A stretch of DNA of 12,398 nucleotides from contig DAOVLD010000027.1 of the NCBI GenBank assembly GCA_030631445.1, positions 1 to 12,398 on the forward strand. Reading direction: 5' to 3'. A model generated the notes under the pieces. It did no database searches. It was not told the DNA's origin and saw only the letters and a list, made by a program, of their open reading frames with translations. Below are positions 5,588 through 12,398 of this stretch, one piece after another. The translations under genes and the position numbers were made by a program. Source of the stretch: Bacteroidota bacterium (lineage in GTDB: Bacteria > Bacteroidota > Bacteroidia > Bacteroidales > VadinHA17). Position 1 is the first letter of the stretch, and each line of letters opens with the position of its first letter.

Positions 5588-8500
5588 ATTCAATTTCCTT
5601 TAGCTTTCTAACGGCTGTAAACTTAGCTGCAGCAATTGTTTCCCTGTTAGCCTTTTCTGTTATTCTACCACGGGTCAGATCTTCAACAGCAATATAACCG
5701 TTCATTAAGAGAAGCTGAATAACCATGTTGTTAATAATGGTGTCTTTGCTATATCCTTTTGCAACATAAACTTTTTCGCAATCGAGATAGAACTGATTTG
5801 CAAATTCCTGATTATTAGGTAACCACATCAGTTGTTCATAAGTTTCGCTAAACCCGTTTAACTCAATATTGATATTTGGGGTTATCAGTAACGGACTGAA
5901 TTTATGGTTCTTTGGTAAAGGATAGAAACCTGCTAATCCTGACAGGTCTATTTTAGTTTTCATATCATCCACTCTAACCAGCCGGGCTTTTCGCATTTCG
6001 TCAAGCTGGTACAGGTAGAAATTATACCGCCAAATTTCCATATTATGTTTATGGTGCCTGAACAGATGCTTATAGCATTCAACAATTAAACTTTTAACAT
6101 GATTTTTCTTTCTGTCAAGGTCAGGGTGCATAATTCTCACTTCGCGTATCAGGGTTCTTACATCTGCTGCAGCCTTTTGAGGACCGGTTATTTCTTTCCC
6201 TTTTTTGCCAAGGTCAGTAGACAGAATGCCAAGCTGGATATTTTTCCCTTTTCCTTTTCCGTCCGGCTTTCCTTTCAGTATTTCTATCAGGTGTTTCTTG
6301 GATTCACTTTCTCCCGGCTCAGCAATGAACGGATTTCCGGCCGGAGTACTGGCAAGTGTCTTAAACAGTGTGCCAAAGAAATCCCTGTCGATAGGGAACG
6401 AAATCTTACTATCACCATCTGTGCATTTTGCATCTATAATGAACCTGTTCTCAATTATATCAAACCTGACTTTATTGATCAGGAATTCCTTGTCATTCCG
6501 GTTAAAATATTTTTTTATAAATATCTTGTTAACAATATCTTCAATGTCGATCTTGTCCATCATTTTGTATGATGAGGATAGGTAGAATACCCCGGTATAT
6601 TCATCTTTTTCCCATGAAAGAACATCATCCAGATAGTTACCATGCTGGTCAATTATTTCAACAATGTTCCTGTCACCGGTATACCTGAGCAAAGTGCGCT
6701 GAATATGCGGATTGTCTGAGCTCGTTGCTTTTTCTTTCCTTTCTCCATGTGAATCACGATAGAGAAAAAAGTTTTCAGGGTTGGCATATCGTTTCAAACC
6801 TGCTTCTTCTTTGGCAAAATTGTAGGCTGTGAGCATGATATCAATTTTAATAGGCATATTGATATCACATAAACCACTGATAGTGCTTCGTGAGTTCAGA
6901 TCATTCACATTACTGTCTGCACTGCTTTCGAAAAGCGAATTATAATATTTAATAAAATCAGGATCAAAATCCGTTACGCGCGAGAAATCACCCGTTTCTG
7001 TCCCTATCCCATACAGATTGCCCTCTTCATCAGGGAACAGATGAAACATATCCCCGGCAATCATCTTGATTGAGCGGATGCCCGGCAGATCTTTTTTCAT
7101 CCATTTCAACATCATAGCAGCAAGCATTTCAGATTTACCAACGCCGCTGTCACCGCTCACCTGGATCACAAATATACTACCGTCATCCTCTTCTACGGCA
7201 AACAAAGAACCATGAACAGGTATGCCGCCTAGTTCCTTCACTTTTTCATTCACCATGGTTAACCTTGGTTTCTTGATGTTGCCAAAATAATCAGCAGATT
7301 TCTTTAAAGGTGTAACGATGGTTTTTATGTTCCCATTTGGACCCTTCAGATCGAAATAACCAATTTGAGGGAATGATATAACCTTTTCAGGAGCTCCGAG
7401 AAGGAGGATTATGTCAGGAACAAACTCCTGAACCTCATTAAGCTTAAAAAATCCGGGCCCTATCAGGCGGTAATTATCTGTCAGATATTTCAGAAAAGAT
7501 TTTTGAATTATATGGAGTTCCTTCACCAAACCGGTATTTACGATTTTACACCTGTAATCTTCTTCATCAAGATTTTGTGCAAAAAGAGCAAGTCTTTTGG
7601 TAAAAAATGATGATAAAGGACGGACCTGCATTTTTTTAATAAATTCATTACGGTTGGGATTATCAGCAATTTTTTTATTCACGGATGGATCTTCAATCCT
7701 GTCAACCTTATAGTAGGGATATTCCCTTTTCTTGGCATCAGTTGCGATGCGTGTATGTGTTTGCACCGGCTGTTCCCAGGCAATTACTCCACAACGCGAC
7801 ATTAATTGTGCTATCCATGATAACGATCCTTTGTCCCACTTCTCAAGTGTGTTGCTTTTTATGGAAAAATCTCTGTGAAGGACAATCCCATGTTGTACCA
7901 TTTCATTAACACTGGAATTCTGTTGCATGAATTCAGTTTCAACCAGTCTGATTAGTATATGATTATATTTTTTATAATACTCGTTGTTTTTAGTCATGTT
8001 TGCCAGACTGATAAAAAATAGAACCATCTCCCTGACTTCATCATGCAATTGCTCAGGCATGATCTTCACATTTCTTTGTATGAATATTTCATCCATCAAT
8101 GTCGTTATCTCAGCCGGAATAAGTCGAGATACCAGATCTTCCTTAATTAGTTTTATATCTTCCGGTTCTGTATTGTCAAAATGGCCTGTGAACCGGCTTA
8201 TTTTCTCAATCACCCTGGTTTCAAAGCAACTATCCTTCTGCAGCAGGTAAAGAAATAATATCTTATTAACCATTGTATGATGCGAATGGTGTATCTGTTT
8301 ACTGATCGTTTGTTGGATAACACCGGGATATTTTCTTATCATCTCATCCTGGTTAAGGTCGTGCAATCTATTATCGATTTTTTCAATATACAGGTTCATA
8401 AAAATATCCGTGTTTAGGTCATTCACAGATAATCCAACAATCTCGTTAAATTTTAAAGCTGTTGAATTGGCAAGTTGTTCAAATGTGGGTTCAATAGCTT

Positions 8501-11500
8501 GCTGTTCAAAAGGGAGGTTAAAATGCAGCAACAATTCCTGGATGTATTTTCTCAGTATTCTGTTATAACCTTCCAGTTTAGCCAGGTCACCGGAAATATC
8601 ATTCTCATTTGCTTTAATTGATAGTATTTTGGTTTTTGCATCAGAGAACAGAATTTTTTCCAGTTCTAACAGTATCTCCTGCATAATAGTCAGTTCATCG
8701 GGATTATCAAGTATATACCGGTCTGGCTGGAATTCCAGCTTGCTTTTAATATACTTTAACAGGGTTGTTTTTCCATATTTGGCAATTACCGTATTGATAT
8801 CAAGCTTTTTAAGGTGTGGAATATTTCGATAAACCTGAGGAAGAAGGTTCTCATATATTTTTGTAAATGCTTTGGATAAGATGAATTCCGTCAGATTTCT
8901 GCATTTTCCTACGTTTTCATAAAACTCCAGAACTGCATTCTTCGAATCGCCAATTGAATTTATTGAAACCCCGCATTCTTTTGGGAAAGCATGATAAAGG
9001 GTTTTTATATCACTGATCTTTAACGAATTGTTGATCTTTTTATCAAGATCACAGATGATGTAGAAATCTTCAAGGATATTCCTGATCAGTTCGCTATCAT
9101 TACGAACACTGAATATTTCATCCAGAATATCTTCAGTCCGCTTTGTTTTATTAGAAGGATTATTCTTTGCTTCATGAAAAATTGACCAGTACTTTAGAAA
9201 GATCCTCAGTGCATTTTCAAATTCTTTGATATAAATATCATAACTGTCTGCTGTACCTTCCAGGTAATCACCCAGAGAGAATCGTAAGAATCCTGTCTGG
9301 TAGGGGATAAGAGCAATACCACGCTGGTCAGCCAGTTTCTTTGTGAATTTTTCAAGATCCTGGTATGAGAAAAAGTCTTTCAGATGAAGATTGAACAGGT
9401 ATGATCCGTCTGAGTCGAGTATGCCAATTTGGTTTTCTTCGTTTTCAGATAAAACTGATAACGCCTTTTCTCTGGCCAGATCAAGTCTTTTATTAGCTTC
9501 CTTCCGGAAGATCTTATTCACTCTGAATTCATTCAACTCCTGTACGAGGTGTTCTTTGTAATAGCTGAAAAACGGAACACCTTTGTATTTGAAATCATCG
9601 GGTAGTTCCAGCACGTCGAGTTTATCGAGGGAGATAAGCTCTTCGAGAAGGAACAGGTGAAGCGGACTTCCTTCGAATAATGACGGATTTCGTGTACGGT
9701 CTTTGTGCCCGTTTTCACGGACATTGATATTATCACGGATCTCCGTCATGATATACTTTTTCAGCTTATCTTTTATCTTATACCGTGAAGCGTCTTTTGG
9801 AAGACTTTCGTCCATCCTGTCTTTTATCTTTTTTGCCAGTTGGGCGGTTTCCAGAATATTTATCAGAATAAACAGGGAGTTTGTGTTCCCTTTTTCAACT
9901 CCGAATTGTTCCCTGGCATAATCGATCACATCTTTTCTCACGGGTGTAGCTATCAGTGAGCCGAGACGATCTCCGGTTGCACCAAGATTTTTTGTTGTAG
10001 AGAGAGACGATACAATACTTATCCTGGCAAATGAACCGATATTATTCATGATATACCTTGAAATAGTCCGCCATTTCGGTTCTTCAGGATCCTCAATTTT
10101 TACAGCATCATTATATGCTTCGTCCAAAAATAAAGTAAGTTTACTGTTATTAAGAAACTTAAAGAATTTTATCAGGTGAATGTTATTAAAATCGGTGAAT
10201 CCTGATGGGTTGGACGGATCGTTGATAATAAGGGTTGAATTCTCACAAAACCGGTCCCATAAATTACCCGTTTCGTCGAATAACTGAAAAGTACTTTTTA
10301 TCCGTTCAAGCTTTATGAGCAATCGCTCCCAGTCAACCCGACCCTCTTCGGTGAGTTCAATTTCAATATCAAAAGGATTCAGGTCAAAACGATCTGGCGG
10401 AAACAGATCTTTATACTCCCAGGCAGCTTCCTGGTTGAAATAAATGAACGGATTTGGTCTGCGGTTCTTATAAAACAACAGGTCTCGTATAATCATTTGC
10501 ACATCATCTGAAATAGATGTTTTTTTCAGGTTTCCCAGGTTGCTTATGAATTCGTTAATGATCTGTTTACCGGATGGATCTTTTTTATTGTACTTCTCCT
10601 CAATTCCAAGATCAATCAGCAGGTTTCTGAATCGCCCCTGGTTATCTGCACTGTTTTCGACCTTTGTGAGGTATTCTTTATACTTTTCAAGAAAAAGGTT
10701 TATTCCAAAGTTTTTATGGAAATGGTTATGGATTGTTCTCTGGTAATTATCAGGAACGATATCCAGGATAGTTCTGCACCTTTTTATTATTGAATCCTTT
10801 ACAGGTTTAAGAGGGCGTTCGAGCAGGTATTCTCCGTATGTTCTTATCTGATTACGTCCGCCACCCTCAACAACTGTTGCTATATGCAGACTTTTGTTCT
10901 CAGAATAAAAATATGCAAGGGTTCTCTCTTCAAATTCACTTATCATCTCCCGGTTGATGATTTTATGATTTTCAGTGTCCCTTGTGTTTTCTATCAGGTT
11001 GATATATGCTCCGAATTTTGAAAGGATGTACTTATCCTTAATTACCTGGCGGGCAAATTCATCAAATTTGTAAAGAATAATATCCTGGTCGGGATCATCA
11101 GGATTGGCTAACTGTTCCTCTTTCAGTTGCCTGAGTTCCTTGTCATATTCAACTATTTTTTCTTCAATCTTTTGTCTGAAATATTTCAAATTCCGGGAGT
11201 TAACCTTATCATGGATAAGGCGGAGATTCAACTGGCTGTTGGCAAGGGCACCCAGTTTCTTGGTATGAACCTTATTAAGTGTATTTATAATACCATTATG
11301 CAGGCAAAAGATCAGGGATGTATTAGTTGACCGGGACTCAGGTGAATCATCAATAAATACCATTCTTGTCAGAAAAGGAAACCACCGGAAGGCATTGAAC
11401 GGGTTCTTTCTCATATTCCTCATCTTGATAGCGAAAATACTGGTGCCGTCTTCATAAATCTCATTATAAAGCTTTTCTGCTGTCGAAAATTCGAGAACCC

Positions 11501-12260
11501 TGACGCTGTTTTTGCTGAATACTTCTTTTGTAAGCAGATCAATGGCTGTTTCGGCAGTGCCCGAAACAATAGTACGTATAAAACCGTTGAGTCCTTTGAA
11601 ATTTACCGTCGATTCGGTACGGGACAGAAAATTGTCCTTTTCTGCACTTATGGTATAATGGGTCGACTGGTTGATCATCTGGTCCATTACATCAAGCATA
11701 TAATTCCACTGTGCTTCCTCAATATCACCACTTACTCCAATCAGATCACGAAATTTCCGGAGTTCCCTGACCTTATCACCCAGCAATATCCTGTAAAGAA
11801 AGTCGATAGTTACCTTTGTAATGGGAGGTGTACCAAGTGAATAATCATGAGTTTTAAGAATGTTTCTGAACTGGATTTTTGTTTTATCGCCAACTTGTTC
11901 AGTATCAATGAGTTCATTGAGCATCTTATAGAAAACCTGCCTTCTTGCACTGTACTCAAATGCTTTTGAGTCTTCATGGGGCATCAGCATCAGGGAAACA
12001 TCTATGTAACCGGGAATAGCCTCCTTTAGTTCCAGCAGGTATTTCCCGATTTCAGCCTGCTGCCTTGCAGGATCATCAGGCTCTTCATAACATAACCTCA
12101 CAAAATTCGTAAGGCTTTCAAAGACCCGGTCGGGAAGAAAGTTCTCTGCTCTTTCACCAAGTTGAGCGTAAAGATCAACAAACCTTCTGGCTTCCTGGTT
12201 TAGCACGGTTTTTGGTTCTCCTGTTAACTGCATAACTAAGATGTTTTTTGAAAAAGGCAA
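5565..12260 (-). CDS. Giant aminotransferase-fold / HPrK-like kinase fusion protein
   Basis: This uninterrupted frame encodes 2,231 residues with no signal peptide or membrane segment, so it is probably cytosolic. Residues 1-430 are charged and helical (possible coiled coil at 360-385) and match nothing I recognise. A fold-type I PLP aminotransferase domain lies at about 500-1025. W614, N684 (NDPSNPSG), D713 and Y716 (FLDEAY), S754, K757 (SLSTTKNLG, Schiff-base lysine), R765 (GDRLG) and R993 (TGFLRFSLGDY) align by eye with AspC W140, N194, D222, Y225, S255, K258, R266 and R386. An extra segment of about 108 residues lies between K757 and R993. Residues 1030-1670 are helical and unassigned. 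Residues 1675-1815 resemble HPr kinase: PVHG (1681-1684), Walker A GDSGVGKSE (1703-1711), IAGD (1734-1737) and GLCDIN (1796-1801). PEPCK is a related alternative. Residues 1816-2231 are unassigned, with a Lys/Gly-rich linker at about 1997-2007. The extended start is TTG (12258-12260); the ATG at 12231-12233 (residue 10) may be the true start. The substrate is unknown. Confidence 0.9.
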   Translation of the reverse strand: MPFSKNILVMQLTGEPKTVLNQEARRFVDLYAQLGERAENFLPDRVFESLTNFVRLCYEEPDDPARQQAEIGKYLLELKEAIPGYIDVSLMLMPHEDSKAFEYSARRQVFYKMLNELIDTEQVGDKTKIQFRNILKTHDYSLGTPPITKVTIDFLYRILLGDKVRELRKFRDLIGVSGDIEEAQWNYMLDVMDQMINQSTHYTISAEKDNFLSRTESTVNFKGLNGFIRTIVSGTAETAIDLLTKEVFSKNSVRVLEFSTAEKLYNEIYEDGTSIFAIKMRNMRKNPFNAFRWFPFLTRMVFIDDSPESRSTNTSLIFCLHNGIINTLNKVHTKKLGALANSQLNLRLIHDKVNSRNLKYFRQKIEEKIVEYDKELRQLKEEQLANPDDPDQDIILYKFDEFARQVIKDKYILSKFGAYINLIENTRDTENHKIINREMISEFEERTLAYFYSENKSLHIATVVEGGGRNQIRTYGEYLLERPLKPVKDSIIKRCRTILDIVPDNYQRTIHNHFHKNFGINLFLEKYKEYLTKVENSADNQGRFRNLLIDLGIEEKYNKKDPSGKQIINEFISNLGNLKKTSISDDVQMIIRDLLFYKNRRPNPFIYFNQEAAWEYKDLFPPDRFDLNPFDIEIELTEEGRVDWERLLIKLERIKSTFQLFDETGNLWDRFCENSTLIINDPSNPSGFTDFNNIHLIKFFKFLNNSKLTLFLDEAYNDAVKIEDPEEPKWRTISRYIMNNIGSFARISIVSSLSTTKNLGATGDRLGSLIATPVRKDVIDYAREQFGVEKGNTNSLFILINILETAQLAKKIKDRMDESLPKDASRYKIKDKLKKYIMTEIRDNINVRENGHKDRTRNPSLFEGSPLHLFLLEELISLDKLDVLELPDDFKYKGVPFFSYYKEHLVQELNEFRVNKIFRKEANKRLDLAREKALSVLSENEENQIGILDSDGSYLFNLHLKDFFSYQDLEKFTKKLADQRGIALIPYQTGFLRFSLGDYLEGTADSYDIYIKEFENALRIFLKYWSIFHEAKNNPSNKTKRTEDILDEIFSVRNDSELIRNILEDFYIICDLDKKINNSLKISDIKTLYHAFPKECGVSINSIGDSKNAVLEFYENVGKCRNLTEFILSKAFTKIYENLLPQVYRNIPHLKKLDINTVIAKYGKTTLLKYIKSKLEFQPDRYILDNPDELTIMQEILLELEKILFSDAKTKILSIKANENDISGDLAKLEGYNRILRKYIQELLLHFNLPFEQQAIEPTFEQLANSTALKFNEIVGLSVNDLNTDIFMNLYIEKIDNRLHDLNQDEMIRKYPGVIQQTISKQIHHSHHTMVNKILFLYLLQKDSCFETRVIEKISRFTGHFDNTEPEDIKLIKEDLVSRLIPAEITTLMDEIFIQRNVKIMPEQLHDEVREMVLFFISLANMTKNNEYYKKYNHILIRLVETEFMQQNSSVNEMVQHGIVLHRDFSIKSNTLEKWDKGSLSWIAQLMSRCGVIAWEQPVQTHTRIATDAKKREYPYYKVDRIEDPSVNKKIADNPNRNEFIKKMQVRPLSSFFTKRLALFAQNLDEEDYRCKIVNTGLVKELHIIQKSFLKYLTDNYRLIGPGFFKLNEVQEFVPDIILLLGAPEKVISFPQIGYFDLKGPNGNIKTIVTPLKKSADYFGNIKKPRLTMVNEKVKELGGIPVHGSLFAVEEDDGSIFVIQVSGDSGVGKSEMLAAMMLKWMKKDLPGIRSIKMIAGDMFHLFPDEEGNLYGIGTETGDFSRVTDFDPDFIKYYNSLFESSADSNVNDLNSRSTISGLCDINMPIKIDIMLTAYNFAKEEAGLKRYANPENFFLYRDSHGERKEKATSSDNPHIQRTLLRYTGDRNIVEIIDQHGNYLDDVLSWEKDEYTGVFYLSSSYKMMDKIDIEDIVNKIFIKKYFNRNDKEFLINKVRFDIIENRFIIDAKCTDGDSKISFPIDRDFFGTLFKTLASTPAGNPFIAEPGESESKKHLIEILKGKPDGKGKGKNIQLGILSTDLGKKGKEITGPQKAAADVRTLIREVRIMHPDLDRKKNHVKSLIVECYKHLFRHHKHNMEIWRYNFYLYQLDEMRKARLVRVDDMKTKIDLSGLAGFYPLPKNHKFSPLLITPNINIELNGFSETYEQLMWLPNNQEFANQFYLDCEKVYVAKGYSKDTIINNMVIQLLLMNGYIAVEDLTRGRITEKANRETIAAAKFTAVRKLKEIESKKTGKK
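12231..12233 (-). promoter_or_regulatory. Alternative ATG start of giant gene
   Basis: The longest frame opens with TTG at 12258-12260, but an in-frame ATG lies nine codons further in. If the TAnnTTTG box at 12268-12275 is used, transcription would start at or very near the TTG and leave it almost no leader. The ATG would then have roughly 25-30 nt of A-rich leader, which is usual in Bacteroidota. Starting here gives 2,222 residues. Confidence 0.5.
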
Positions 12261-12267
12261 AATCTGT

Positions 12268-12300
12268 CAAAATTACAAACATAACATGTTAAAAAACACA
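12268..12300 (-). promoter_or_regulatory. Candidate Bacteroidota promoter of giant gene
   Basis: On the minus strand TAATTTTG at 12268-12275 matches the -7 consensus TAnnTTTG exactly. TGTG at 12297-12300 matches the -33 TTTG box at three of four positions, with a 21-bp spacer. A second TAnnTTTG (TATGTTTG, 12276-12283) directly abuts the first. The match is by consensus only. Confidence 0.45.
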
Positions 12301-12329
12301 TTAACTACCATATTGTTATCAACATTTTT

Positions 12330-12363
12330 CAAACATAATATGGGATTTACATAAATTTGCAAA
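12330..12363 (-). promoter_or_regulatory. Second, more distal candidate promoter
   Basis: On the minus strand TATGTTTG at 12330-12337 matches TAnnTTTG. TTTG at 12360-12363 matches the -33 box, with a 22-bp spacer that is slightly long. The 9-mer caaacataa occurs here (12330-12338) and again at 12276-12284, 54 bp away. That fits either tandem promoters or a duplicated protein-binding site. I see no gene between 12261 and the window end. Confidence 0.3.
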
Positions 12364-12398
12364 AGGGAGACGCGATCGGTTTTAGTAATCAAACTTTA

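Noticed and set aside
6099-6585. Two plus-strand open frames antisense to the giant gene's 3' part
   Set aside because: They overlap each other in different frames, show no family features, and lie opposite a continuous coding frame with recognisable domains.
6816-7238. Genuine ATP-dependent PEP carboxykinase or genuine HPr kinase
   Set aside because: The kinase-like domain has only the core superfamily motifs, one acidic residue is changed, and it sits in a protein several times longer than either enzyme. I call it HPrK/PEPCK-like only.
7685-7909. Break or frameshift in the giant gene
   Set aside because: The minus-strand frame is uninterrupted here; the plus-strand open frame is a shadow with no family features.
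5565-12260. Polyketide/nonribosomal peptide megasynthase
   Set aside because: The size suggested this, but there is no carrier-protein serine motif, ketosynthase, condensation or adenylation motif, and only one aminotransferase-like domain is seen.

Overview
The window looks like chromosomal DNA of a Bacteroidota bacterium, probably Bacteroidales-like. The evidence is AT-rich intergenic DNA, TAnnTTTG-type promoter elements, weak or absent Shine-Dalgarno sites, and a gene set typical of that phylum: an MCE/MlaD-type protein, an Amidase_3 N-acetylmuramoyl-L-alanine amidase with a SPOR-like tail, an LptD-type outer-membrane protein and a RidA-type deaminase. No rRNA, tRNA, IS element, integrase or CRISPR array is visible. 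The taxonomic call rests on protein character and promoter style, not on a database search.

The left 5.5 kb is an envelope-biogenesis block. On the minus strand, a secreted cell-wall amidase (1182-2291) is followed downstream by an MlaD-like protein (1-854, cut by the window edge). Divergently, the plus strand carries lptD (2397-5015) and then ridA (5163-5540). The amidase and lptD share a 105-bp divergent promoter gap. The products would act on the periplasm and outer membrane (peptidoglycan trimming, LPS insertion, lipid transport), while RidA is a cytosolic housekeeping enzyme.

The right 6.7 kb is a single minus-strand gene (5565-12260) for a giant soluble protein of about 2,230 residues. 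Its middle carries a fold-type I PLP aminotransferase domain with the catalytic set intact (N684, D713, Y716, S754, K757, R765, R993). Its C-terminal third carries an HPr kinase/PEPCK-superfamily P-loop domain (HG...GDSGVGKSE, then a GLxxIN motif). About 1,500 further residues, mostly helical in character, match nothing I recognise. I know of no described system with this architecture, and it is the most interesting object in the window.

The intergenic gaps are unusually rich in short repeats. The 327-bp gap between the amidase and the MlaD gene holds a 7-bp duplication, a 20-bp perfect palindrome, a pyrimidine-rich stretch and a 16-copy 8-bp tandem array whose end unit supplies the amidase stop codon. 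The lptD-ridA gap holds 9-bp and 16-bp tandem repeats with an inverted partner. The gap upstream of the giant gene holds candidate Bacteroidota promoters.
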